Below, piece after piece: positions 25,034 through 33,484 of a DNA stretch of 64,000 nucleotides. Both the position numbers and the translations under genes were made by a program. Within the stretch, counting starts at the first letter, position 1, and each line of letters begins with the position of its first letter. The stretch is from CALMFG01 sp963666035 (GTDB lineage: Bacteria > Bacillota > Clostridia > Christensenellales > CALMFG01), in NCBI GenBank assembly GCA_963666035.2, contig CAXXJI010000020.1, positions 68,019 through 132,018 on the forward strand, read 5' to 3'. The notes under the pieces were generated by a model, which did not search any database, was not told the origin of the DNA, and worked only from the letters and a program-made list of their open reading frames with translations.

Positions 25034-25261
25034 AATACCATTTTAGGCTACCCAGTAATGCTTGAAAACGACAAGCTAATCAGCGCTTTATGTAAAATTG
25101 ACACACATAAAAGAGAAATAATTTTACTCACATTCTTTATTGAATTAAAAGATTTTGAAATTGCTAAATTACTGAATATCGCTAAAAGCACAGTACAGTA
25201 CAGACGAAAGAAAGCCTTGGAAGACATTAGGAAGAATATGGAGACATTAAATGAACGATAG
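25031..25261 (+). pseudogene. Tn916 orf7-type sigma-like factor, N-terminally truncated
   Basis: The 76 codons match only the second half of Tn916-family Orf7, a sigma-70-like regulator of conjugative elements: LISALCKIDTHKREIILLTFF then a helix-turn-helix, FEIAKLLNIAKSTVQYRRKKAL. The usual first 60 or so residues are missing; the frame instead begins inside sequence left from the serine recombinase. It overlaps the orf8-like gene, as in intact elements. Confidence 0.75.
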
Positions 25262-25469
25262 GCGAATCCTACCTTGTGCGGTAATACAAGAGGCGGTAAA
25301 TGGTGATATTGATGCGATTGATGCTATTTTAGAGTTTTATAAAGGGTATATCTTTTCGCTTTCCACAAATAATAGATGCATTGAGGGCGAAAAAAATCAT
25401 TGCCGAATTGACTTTGAAATGAGTGAACTACTGAAAAGTACGATTAACAGAAAAAATATTCGAATTTGA
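25251..25469 (+). CDS. Tn916 orf8-type helix-turn-helix protein
   Basis: A 72-residue protein, near the usual size. RILPCAVIQEAVNGDIDAIDAILEFYKGYI matches the N-terminal two thirds of Tn916-family Orf8 (helix-turn-helix domain protein). The C-terminus (FEMSELLKSTINRKNIRI) is somewhat shortened. It overlaps the orf7 remnant by 11 bp. Xis and integrase genes that normally follow are absent, so it is stranded. Confidence 0.75.
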   Translation: MNDRRILPCAVIQEAVNGDIDAIDAILEFYKGYIFSLSTNNRCIEGEKNHCRIDFEMSELLKSTINRKNIRI

Positions 25470-25527
25470 ATTAGAATAGGAATTTGCACCTTCATAACTG
25501 AATAGAAAGCCAGCATACATTTGGCTG

Positions 25528-25735
25528 AATGCGACGCCCCGACTAGGGAATGCGCCATGATAATTTGGAGCGATGACATTCCGCTGGTTATCAGAGGTGG
25601 GACCCTGACTGCCAAGACCATTTAGCCTTGATCATGATACACCTGCTTTCAGTATCAACGGATACTGAACAGTGCGTCCATAGGAATGGACCGGGGCGTT
25701 ACCCGCGGAACTGTTTTTCCGGACAGTCGTGCAGG
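25528..25735 (+). ncRNA. Structured RNA resembling HEARO / IscB-IsrB guide RNA scaffold
   Basis: The 430-nt gap between the orf8-like gene and the phage gene contains a compact set of stems: CGCCCCG (25535-25541) with CGGGGCG (25692-25698); GGAATGCGC with GCG-ATGA-CATTCC (25547-25582); AGGTG (25595-25599) with CACCT (25640-25644); hairpin CAGTATC-AACG-GATACTG (25650-25667); hairpin GTCCAT-AGGA-ATGGAC (25676-25691); ACTGT/ACAGT (25710-25727). A roughly 200-nt scaffold enclosed by a long-range stem, with GGTGGGAC and CCAAGACC blocks, followed by ATGA (25740-25743), recalls HEARO RNAs, the guide scaffolds of IsrB/IscB nucleases. That class match is from memory. No nuclease gene follows; the remaining 165 nt to the phage gene is non-coding except for a 12-codon frame after GAGGAGGAG. 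Confidence 0.6.
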
Positions 25736-25900
25736 TTTGATGAAGACTGACTATAAACGCATGATTTGCAAAGTCAATGAAGTAATCTTGAGAAGAGAGA
25801 TAACGAGGGCTTAGAGAATAACTTTGCGTTTTAGTAAATACATTTATTGAGGAGGAGAAGCATAGATGAAGTTACTTGACAGACGAAAGAAGGTGATGAA

Positions 25901-26287
25901 GTGAGCCTGGTTAAAGACATAGCGGATTATCTGGAGGATAATGCATACGGCACGGTAGGGACGGATATTTTTCTGTCCGATTTTCCCAGCAGTCCGGACA
26001 GCTGTATCGCGGTGTACCAGAACGAAGACAGTGCGGTGGAGCGTATCGCGGGTATCGATGTGCCGGCAGACCGCATTATGGGCATCAAAAAGCCGCGGTT
26101 TAAGGTGGTGGTGCGAGAAGCGTCTTACGATGCGGCCATGGCTTCGATGAAAGCCATCGAGGAGGAGCTTGTACAGATCGGTGATGAGTATATTGGGACC
26201 TTAAGCGAAGGCGTCGAAATCAACGGCGCTTTTTATTATCATCTAAAAAACCACACGCTATGCGTGTGGAGCAGTAAAAAGCTTTAG
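25901..26287 (+). pseudogene. Phage minor capsid-like protein, 3' end cut by IS200
   Basis: 128 codons from a GTG start. LVKDIADYLEDNAYGTVGTDIFLSDFP, SPDSCIAVYQNED and MKAIEEELVQIGDEY resemble the minor capsid / tail-completion proteins of siphophages (Pfam Minor_capsid type). The similarity stops at INGAFYYHLKN, after which the frame runs into the left-end hairpin of an IS200 element and ends 12 codons later. No other phage gene remains. An AAGGTG site lies before the start. Confidence 0.55.
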
Positions 26288-26715
26288 CGTTTTTGACGAA
26301 GAAAACCTCCAGAGAGTAGAATAAATGCGGTACGTCAGCCGCAAAAAAGAACTCAAAGGAGGTTACCCATAATGGATGAAAGTAGCTTATCACATACCCG
26401 ATGGGACTGCAAATACCATATCGTATTTGCGCCAAAATATCGAAGGAAAGTGATATACGGAAAGCTGAAGAAAGAGATAGGTATGATACTTCGCGAGCTG
26501 TGCGAGCGAAAAGAAGTCGAGATTGTAGAGGCCAACGCCTGTGCAGACCACATACACATTAAATGCAGCTATTTTGTGGAAATAATAAGAAAAAGTACGC
26601 TATATGCAGTTGTTTGCAGTCAAATGCGGGTATAGAATTCAATTGGAAACCAACGTTTACGTGATGAGCGCAGGCGAGGGTTAAGTGCCCTTTAGGGTGC
26701 AAATCCCTTCCTATC
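26250..26715 (+). mobile_element. IS200/IS605-family element, internally deleted
   Basis: Left end: hairpin CCACACGC-TAT-GCGTGTGG (26252-26270), directly after the phage gene homology. Leader: AACCTCC (26304-26310) can pair with GGAGGTT (26358-26364), the tnpA ribosome site, around an inner GCGG/CCGC stem (26337-26352); this is the known IS200 self-limiting structure. tnpA follows but is cut after its HUH motif. Right end candidate: the nested stems GAGGG...CCCTTC and GTGCCC-TTTA-GGGTGC at about 26667-26710. Full IS200 copies are about 700 bp; about 470 bp remain. Exact ends are uncertain. Confidence 0.75.
26372..26635 (+). pseudogene. tnpA: IS200 transposase TnpA, C-terminally truncated
   Basis: The frame encodes the first half of a Y1 HUH transposase: WDCKYHIVFAPKYRRKVIYG, LCERKEVEIVEANACADHIHI, including the HUH metal site (HIH). 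After ADHIHI the sequence is unrelated, and the catalytic Tyr and C-terminal helices are missing, so it cannot transpose itself. ATG 26372 is 7-9 nt after GGAGG, which is sequestered by the upstream hairpin. Confidence 0.85.
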
Positions 26716-26720
26716 TGCCT

Positions 26721-26780
26721 AAAACGCAATATATGGACTATTCATTGAAAGATTAGTCTACATATTGCGTTTTTTATTTT
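26721..26780 (+). terminator. Long terminator hairpin
   Basis: AACGCAATATATG and CATATTGCGTT pair with an inner ACTA/TAGT step; TTTTTTATTTTTC follows. It separates the IS200 remnant from the ECF operon. 26781-26950 holds a CACCAG/CTGGTG inverted repeat (26928-26953) and nothing else recognised. Confidence 0.75.
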
Positions 26781-26954
26781 TCGAAAAAAAGCTAGTATAT
26801 ACCAATAGGTCGAATGACTGCAACTGGGACTGCAACAGGAAAAATCGATTTTTATTTTTGAGGTCCATAGTATAGACACTGGATAACGTTCAAGTATTAG
26901 TATGATTTTTCGAGAATTTTGCACCAGAGCCAATCTAATGACTGGTGACGATTA

Positions 26955-26983
26955 TTGACCAAACGCGAAACTGCTCCTATAAT
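26955..26983 (+). promoter_or_regulatory. Promoter of the damaged ECF operon
   Basis: TTGACC (26955-26960), 17-nt spacer, TATAAT (26978-26983). It is followed by a roughly 100-nt leader with no riboswitch I recognise. An inverted repeat CACCAG/CTGGTG ends just upstream of the -35 box and could bind a regulator. Confidence 0.75.
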
Positions 26984-27089
26984 AATAATTAAGAGTATTG
27001 GTTGGATGTTCAGTCTGTGTACAGAAAGCTAATGCTATTGAAAAGTAAGTCCACAGTTTAAACAAGAAAAATAGATTAGGAGTGGTTAA

Positions 27090-27649
27090 ATGAAAAAACT
27101 ATTTAAAGTAACAACCAAAACCATTGTTGCGACTGGTTTGGGTGCAGCGCTGTTCACATTGCTGTTCATGTTTGTGAAAGTACCGTCTCCCATTCCCGAA
27201 ACGAGCTTTCAGACGGCTTATGGCCTTTCCGCCATGTTTGCCACGCTGTTTGGACCCATCTGCGGATTCTTAATTTCATTTATCGGTCATGCCTTGAGTG
27301 ATGCCATCCAGTATGGTTCGCCGTGGTGGAGCTGGGTTATCGCCAGCGGCGTTTCCGGCTTTATATTTGGTATCGCTTACAGAAAAGTCAGAGCAGACGA
27401 AGGTGTATTTAAAGGCAAAGATATTTTAAGATTCAACATTATTCAGGTGATTGGTAATATTATCGCGTGGATTATTGTTGCACCGGTCTTGGATATTCTG
27501 TCATCTATGCGGAACCCGTTAATTTGGTATTCACACAGGGCGCGGTTGCCTGCTTGATGAACGCAATCAGTGCTGGTGTATTTGGTACACTGCTACTCCT
27601 GGCATATGCCGCAACCAGAACCAAAAAAGGAAGCTTGAGCAAAGAATAA
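27090..27649 (+). pseudogene. ECF transporter S component, UPF0397 family, frameshifted
   Basis: Membrane substrate-binding subunit. IVATGLGAALFTLLFMFVKVPSPIPETSFQTAYG-type helix 1 and loop, LFGPICGFLISFIGHALSDAIQYGSPWWSW are characteristic of UPF0397. After APVLDIL the family continuation (VIYAEPVNLVFTQGAVACLMNAISAGVFGTLLLLAYA) is found in another frame, so one base is missing near 27497. Without it the product is about 186 residues. Substrate of UPF0397 is not firmly known; here the partner genes are SAM hydrolases. Confidence 0.85.
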
Positions 27650-27673
27650 TAACGTTACAAGCATGAGGGAAAA

Positions 27674-29408
27674 ATGAACAGACAACCAATCATTGAATTC
27701 ACGGACTTTTCTTTTCAATATTTTAGCCAGCAGGAACCAACGCTGTACATGATATTAATCTTAAAATCTTTAAAGGCGAAAAAATTTTAATTGTTGGACC
27801 AAGCGGTAGCGGAAAAAGCACCTTAGGGCATTGTCTAAACGGCCTTATTCCGTTCTATTATAAAGGTGAGTATCACGGGCAGCCTAAAAATTGCCGGAGA
27901 CGAAACAAAGGAACAAGATATTTTTCGCTTGTCCAAAAAAATCGGTACCGTACTACAGGATTCCGACGGGCAGTTTGTGGGGCTAACGGTGGGCGAGGAT
28001 ATCGCCTTTTCCTTGGAAAACGACTGTGTTCCCCAGCCTGAAATGAAACTGCGTGGTAAAAGCGATTGCCGAAGATGGTGGATATGGAGAGGCATTTGGC
28101 TTCTTCGCCTTTTGAGCTTTCGGGTGGACAAAAACAGCGGACGTCACTTGGCCGGAGTTATGGTGGATGATGTGGATGTTTTGTTGTTTGATGAACCGCT
28201 GGCCAACCTCGATCCGGCAACCGGAAAACAAGCTATTGAGATTATCGACGATATTCATCAAGAAACAGCGGTAAAACAATCATTATTATCGAACATCGGC
28301 TGGAAGATGTTTTGCATCGCCCGGTTGACCGTGATTATCTAATTGTGGATGAAGGTCGGATTATCGCCGACATGAACGCGCATGAAACTGGTCGCCTCCG
28401 AAGTGTTAAAGCAAAACGGTATACGTGAGCCGCTGTATGTGACGGCGCTTAAATATGCGGGTGTGGATGTGACGCCGAGATGAGCCCAGGGACATATCGA
28501 TACGCTTCGGCTTGGCACGGTAGATAAAGAAAAGGTAACGGGCGTGGTATCGGGCGTCGAGCAAAGTTAAACAGCCTGTTGAGAAACGGACGATTATTAG
28601 AATCGAACATGTGTTTTTTAAATATGAAAAAGAAAATCGGATGATACTAAAAGATGTTAACATAGATATCTTTGAAAGGGGATGATGCTCGCCTTGGTGG
28701 GCCGAAACGGTGCAGGAAAATCGACGATCGCGAAGCTCCTATGCGGCTTTGAAAAGAACGATTCTGGAACGGTTTATTATAACGGAGAGGATATCGTGGA
28801 TAAAAGCATCAAAGAACGCGCCGAGATGATTGGTTATGTGATGCAGAATCCGAATCAGATGATTTCTCAAAATCTGATTTATGATGAAATTGCGCTGGGA
28901 TTAAAGCTTCGCATAAGGTTGATCGACAGATGACGAGATTGATCGGCGTGTGCGAAAGGCCTTAAAAATTTGCGGGCTTTCGCCGTTTATTACGGTGGCC
29001 GATTTCGGCCTTAAGCTATGGCCAAAAAAAGCGCGTCACCATCGCATCTATACTGGCCTTGGAACCGAAGATTATCATTTTGGATGAGCCGACTGCGGGC
29101 AGGATTACAGACACTACAGTGAGATTATGGAGTTTTTGAACGCCGTTAATCATGAAGGCATCACAGTTCTCATGATTACACATGATATGCATCTGATGCT
29201 GGAATATACGCCGCGGGCGATTGTGCTGAACGACGGCGAAGTGGTGAAAGCCGCCGAAGCCTCGACTATTTTAACCCAGCCCAAGGTGATTGAAGTGGCC
29301 AACCTCAAAGAAACTTCGCTGTACCGACTGGCCCAGCAGGTGGGCGTGGCGGACGAAACGGATTTTGTGCAGTGCTTTATTGACTACGAAAGGCGGCAAA
29401 GACAATGA
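27674..29408 (+). pseudogene. Two-domain ECF transporter ATPase, many frameshifts
   Basis: The pieces, read across frames, give a complete double ATPase of the UPF0397-linked class: QPIIEFTDFSFQYF, Walker A GPSGSGKSTLGHCL, GTVLQDSDGQFVGLTVGEDIAF, signature FELSGGQKQR in a shifted frame, LLFDEPLANLDPATG; then a second domain with GRNGAGKSTIAKLLCG, GYVMQNPNQMIS, and GITVLMITHDMHLMLEY. At least six indels and one or more in-frame stops break it (for example near 27745, 27885, 28075, 28300, 28560 and 28930). The gene cannot make the ATPase. Decay is far advanced relative to its neighbours. Confidence 0.88.
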
Positions 29409-30238
29409 GAATGTCGCTTTTTGCAGCACAAAAATCTGATTCACCCATCCACCGCCTTTCCGGCTTGACCAAGCTGCTTTGTTTTCTTCTGCTGACCGGT
29501 GCAGTGATGTTCAGCTATGATATCCGAGTCATCCTGATCATCATGGTTTTTTCGTTTGCGTTGCTTCGCATTTCGAGGATTAAGTATGCTCAAATTCGCT
29601 TGATGGTGATTTATGTGTTGGTTTTTCTGGCCATCAACGCTGTGCTGACATTCTTCTTTGCGCCGGGATATGGCACCGAGATTTACGGGACCCAGCATGT
29701 TTGGATAAAGCTCATCGGCAAGTATTCTGTAACCGCCGAAACACTATTTTTTATCATCACAAAGTTTATGAAGTACGCATCGGTCATTCCGCTGGGAATG
29801 ATTTTTCTCCTGACGACCGACCCCAGCGAGCTTGCCTCTTCAATGGCCGGCGTGGGGCTACACTACAAAGCCGCCTTTGCGGTGTCGCTGACCTTGCGGT
29901 ATTTTCCGGATGTTCAGCGCGAATATCGGGATATTTCGCAGGCACAACAGGCAAGAGGGGTGGAGATGTCCAGCAAAGCGCGGTTTATGGACCGTATAAA
30001 ACGCGCACTAGCGATTATCTTCCCGCTGATTCTATCAACACTTGACCGGATTGATATGATTACCAACGCGATGGATTTAAGAGGCTTTGGAAAAAACAAG
30101 AAGAGGACATGGTACAGCAAGAAAAAGTTCAAAACCAGTGATTACTTTGCTGTCTTGCTTTCGGTCATAATCCTTTGCGCCACAATCGCGGTATCGGTTT
30201 TTATCAACCACAGCCGTTTCTATAATCCGTTTGTATGA
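29405..30238 (+). CDS. ecfT: ECF transporter transmembrane component EcfT
   Basis: A 277-residue membrane protein with about five helices. LFAAQKSDSPIHRLSGLTKLLCFLLL at the N-terminus, and the coupling motifs AQQARGVEMSS and (AMDLRGFG) are the EcfT ATPase-contact helices (x-A-R-G patterns). It starts at the very end of the ATPase pseudogene (ATGA overlap). The frame is undamaged even though its ATPase is not, so it could only work with ATPases encoded elsewhere. Confidence 0.9.
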   Translation: MRMSLFAAQKSDSPIHRLSGLTKLLCFLLLTGAVMFSYDIRVILIIMVFSFALLRISRIKYAQIRLMVIYVLVFLAINAVLTFFFAPGYGTEIYGTQHVWIKLIGKYSVTAETLFFIITKFMKYASVIPLGMIFLLTTDPSELASSMAGVGLHYKAAFAVSLTLRYFPDVQREYRDISQAQQARGVEMSSKARFMDRIKRALAIIFPLILSTLDRIDMITNAMDLRGFGKNKKRTWYSKKKFKTSDYFAVLLSVIILCATIAVSVFINHSRFYNPFV

Positions 30239-30253
30239 TAAAAAGGAGATTTA

Positions 30254-31096
30254 ATGAAAGCTATTCTTGTTTTCCAGACCGATTTCACCTATAAAGAAGG
30301 CGCGGTTTGCGCAATGTACGGGGTAGTCAAGAGCGTGGACCGAAGCCTAGAGATTATTGACGGCACGCATGAAATCCCAAAATTTGATACATGGAGCGCT
30401 TCGTACCGCTTGTTTCAGAGCATGAAATTTTGGCCGGAAGGCACGGTGTTTGTTTCTGTGGTGGATCCCGGTGTAGGCACACCTCGAAAAGCGGCCGTGG
30501 CCAAAACTGTGGACGGATATTTTGTCGTCTCCCCTGACAATGGTTCGTTGACGCACCTGAAGAAGAAAGTGGGCATTGTGGAAGTCCGCGAAATCGACGA
30601 AACCAGAAATCGTCTGGTCGGTAAAGATACCGAAAAAGCTGCTGTTTTCCATGGGCGGGATTTGTTTGGATACTGCGCGGCCAAGTTGGCCAGCGGCATC
30701 ATCTCTTTTGAAGAAGTGGGGTCGGTTTATCCTGTGGATGAAATCATCGAGCATCCTATCTTTGAGCCCGCATTGAAAGACGGGAAAGTCTTTGGCATTA
30801 TCGAGATTCCTGATCCGAACTTTGGAAACTCATGGACGAATGTTCCATTAAAAACTTTCAAAGCAGCCGGATTTGAATATGGCGACTGGGTGGAAGTAGT
30901 GATTAAAAATGACGGACAAATTATCTTCCAACAGAAAATTCTGTTTCATCAATCGTTCGGGTATGCCAAAAAAGGGCAGCCGATGATCTATAATAATGAA
31001 CTTTTAAATATTGCGTTTGCAGTGAACCAAGGCAGTTTTTTGGAAGAATACCACATCGGATACGGTGCGGGATGGACGGTTGAGTTTGCAAAGTAG
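30254..31096 (+). CDS. SAM hydrolase / hydroxide adenosyltransferase (DUF62), copy 1
   Basis: DUF62 enzymes split S-adenosylmethionine into adenosine and methionine, related to bacterial fluorinase. The 280-residue protein keeps the conserved Asp-Arg-His triad region: FQTDFTYKEGAVCAMYGV, PGVGTPRKAAVA and FHGRDLFGYCAAKLA. The C-terminal domain contains PNFGNSWTNVP. AAGGAG precedes the ATG 15 nt after ecfT. DUF62 genes are known beside UPF0397-type ECF transporters, so the pair may process or salvage the transported adenosyl compound (inference). Confidence 0.9.
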   Translation: MKAILVFQTDFTYKEGAVCAMYGVVKSVDRSLEIIDGTHEIPKFDTWSASYRLFQSMKFWPEGTVFVSVVDPGVGTPRKAAVAKTVDGYFVVSPDNGSLTHLKKKVGIVEVREIDETRNRLVGKDTEKAAVFHGRDLFGYCAAKLASGIISFEEVGSVYPVDEIIEHPIFEPALKDGKVFGIIEIPDPNFGNSWTNVPLKTFKAAGFEYGDWVEVVIKNDGQIIFQQKILFHQSFGYAKKGQPMIYNNELLNIAFAVNQGSFLEEYHIGYGAGWTVEFAK

Positions 31097-31120
31097 AATC
31101 ATCTCTATGGAGGAAAAAGC

Positions 31121-31966
31121 GTGAGAAAGCTGTTGGTTTTTCAAAGTGATTTTGGTTTGGCGGACGGCGCTGTTGCGGCGATGTACGGCGTTGCGTTTGA
31201 TGTGGATGAAACGATAAAAGCCTATGATCTGACTCATGAGATTCCGCCCTATGATATTTGGGAGGCATCGTATCGGCTTTATCAGACCATTGAATACTGG
31301 CCTGAAGGCACGGTGTTTGTTTCAGTGGTGGACCCGGGCGTGGGTTCGTCCCGTAAAAGTGTAGTTGCTCAGACTATTGATGGGAAATTTGTCGTGACAC
31401 CGGATAATGGCACCCTGACACATCTGAAAAAATATGTAGGCATCGCTGCGGTAAGGGAGATTGAAGAAAGCAAACATCGGCGCAAAAACACCGAGTTCTC
31501 CTATACGTTTCATGGACGAGATGTATATGCGTACACTGGCGCCAAACTGGCGGCAGGCGTGATCACGTTTGAAGATGTCGGTAATGAGCTTTCAGTAGAG
31601 AACATTGTAGAACTGGAACTGAGCGAAGTGATAAAAACCGACGACAGCATTATCGGGAATATCGACATTCTGGATGTCCGTTTCGGTTCGCTTTGGACCA
31701 ACATATCTCGTGAGGATTTTTTGAGCATCGGATTTGAGTTTGGGGAGCAGATTGAGCTTAAAATTATGGATGGTCCCAGAACGGTGTATAACAATCGCGT
31801 CACTTTCGGACGATCCTTTACTGATGTTTATGCCAGCGAGCAGATTATCTATGTCAATTCGCTCTATCGTATGGCGGTTGCTATCAACCAAGGGAACTTC
31901 GCCAAGGCCTATAATATTGGCACAGGGCAATCCTGGACGGTGGAGTTTAAGAAGATTAACAAATAG
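31121..31966 (+). CDS. SAM hydrolase / hydroxide adenosyltransferase (DUF62), copy 2
   Basis: A second, diverged copy of the same family, 281 residues, from a GTG start with GGAGG 7-8 nt before. Conserved blocks again are FQSDFGLADGAVAAMYGV, PGVGSSRKSVVA and FHGRDVYAYTGAKLA. The two copies are clearly homologous along their length and likely arose by tandem duplication. Both frames are intact while the upstream transporter genes are broken. Confidence 0.9.
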   Translation: MRKLLVFQSDFGLADGAVAAMYGVAFDVDETIKAYDLTHEIPPYDIWEASYRLYQTIEYWPEGTVFVSVVDPGVGSSRKSVVAQTIDGKFVVTPDNGTLTHLKKYVGIAAVREIEESKHRRKNTEFSYTFHGRDVYAYTGAKLAAGVITFEDVGNELSVENIVELELSEVIKTDDSIIGNIDILDVRFGSLWTNISREDFLSIGFEFGEQIELKIMDGPRTVYNNRVTFGRSFTDVYASEQIIYVNSLYRMAVAINQGNFAKAYNIGTGQSWTVEFKKINK

Positions 31967-32013
31967 TAGTGAATTGTATCGAAAATTCGGACAGAATAAT
32001 AAGAGAATTGAAT

Positions 32014-32077
32014 TGACTGCAGTAGTGACTGCAGTAGCGATAAACCTAGAAGGACTTAAGAGGACTTAGAAGGACTT
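32014..32077 (+). repeat. Short tandem repeats after the DUF62 genes
   Basis: TGACTGCAGTAG occurs twice in tandem (32014-32037), then AGGACTTAGA-like 10-nt units at 32051, 32061 and 32071. They lie in the non-coding 250 nt before the transposase remnant. GGGCTT (about 32090) and AAGCCC (about 32120) also form an inverted repeat. Confidence 0.7.
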
Positions 32078-32138
32078 TTCCGGCACAAAAAAGGGCTTAG
32101 AAGGGAGCAGTTTCGCGTCAAGCCCAAAAAACCTACGT

Positions 32139-32165
32139 AAAAAGGCACTTTTCAGTGCCTTTTTT
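32139..32165. terminator. Terminator after the DUF62 genes
   Basis: AAAAAGGCAC and GTGCCTTTTTT around a 6-nt loop. Confidence 0.88.
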
Positions 32166-32218
32166 GATGTATCAAATTCGCAGTTTTTAAGGTTTCAAGC
32201 TTATGGTATGATTATCGA

Positions 32219-33473
32219 ATGAATTTGAGAGAAAATTACTTTGTAAAGATGAAAGCTTGCCCCGTTGGGTATGACATACATGAAAAACGTGTATCACATC
32301 GACAGGCAAATTGAGCAAATAACCGATAGTAGTTTAAAACCAACATACAAAACGCCGCAAATCATTTCCTTGGTTTTGATGGGCTTTCTGCTAAGAATGC
32401 ATAGCTTCAATCAACTGAATTTTCTGATTAAAGCCGGAGAGTTTAATGAGATCTATTCTCTTAAAGGACAGGTTTCACAGATTGATGCCATTAGAAATTC
32501 TCTAAAGTCCATCAATCTAAATATGCTACGCCGGATTAATCAGAAAATTGTGCGGAAAACTGTCAGAAACAAAGTATATAAAGAAGGAACAATTGACGGG
32601 TATACCATAGCGGCCATCGATGGAACCAACCTTTTCAACATCAGAAAACCTTCTTGTGATGATTGTATTTATACCAGTAGACGAGGGAAGGTATATTATG
32701 CGCATGTGTGTACCGTCATGTCATTGATTGGGGATGGGGTAAACCTGGTGATAGATTATGATATGAGATGATCAAGCACCGAGAAGAAGCCAATGATACC
32801 GGCGAAGGTGAGTTGGTCGCCGCCAAAAGGCTGCTAAACAAAGCGTTTCAAGGCACAAAGGGCTCATCGATATGGTTACTTATGACGCACTCGCATGCAA
32901 TTCTGTTTTTTTGAATGAATGTTTGAATCTGAACATCGATGCCATCATCAGAGTCAAGGACAATAACAATCTAGCGATACGCAAGGTAAAGAAAGAAACA
33001 AACTCGAAGCATCCGAATAAGTATTGGCACGATGGACCAATGAAATCACATCCTTTGAATCCATCTTTCATATGGATGGCGTTCAATCGCCGTTACGCTA
33101 CGTCAAATTTGCGAAGCGAAAGAGCAATGGTGAAAGATCACAAGTCTTGATTGTCACAACGGCATTGGATATGAATATAAAGACGCTATACAGAATAATG
33201 AAAGCGCGTTGGAATATCGAGAACCGGGTATTTAACAATCTGAAAAACCACGCGAGCCTGAGCCATTGTTTTGTGCATGGCGGCAATGCGGTTGAAGCAA
33301 TACTGTATTTGATGTTTATCGCTTCCAATCTTTTTCAATTATTCAAAACGCGGCGCCTTAAAAACCATGTGCCAATACAGATAGAATTAATCAGATTGTT
33401 GCACAGAGGGTTATACCAAACAGATAGAAAAACGATCGCATTTCTGAACACCAAATTCGATTCTCTATTATGA
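32219..33473 (+). pseudogene. IS4-like DDE transposase, frameshifted
   Basis: Pieces in three frames make one transposase: NLRENYFVKMKACPVGYD; then HIDRQIEQITDSSLKPTYKTPQ, IDGYTIAAIDGTNLFN (first catalytic Asp), SCDDCIYTS; then TYDALACNSVFLNECLNLNIDAIIRVKDNNN (second Asp); then a final frame with ARWNIENRVFNNLKNHASLSH (catalytic Glu in the IS4 Y/W-x-E-R-like helix). Frame breaks lie near 32260, 32770 and 33020-33060. Terminal inverted repeats were not resolved. It closes the accessory island on the right. Confidence 0.8.
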
Positions 33474-33484
33474 GACTTAAGAAG

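Noticed and set aside
25736..25900. IscB/IsrB nuclease gene after the structured RNA
   Set aside because: No frame of useful length and no RuvC or HNH motif in any frame.
24184..33473. Active integrative element or intact prophage
   Set aside because: No intact integrase, conjugation, capsid, terminase or lysis genes and no repeat of the tRNA 3' end seen on the right.
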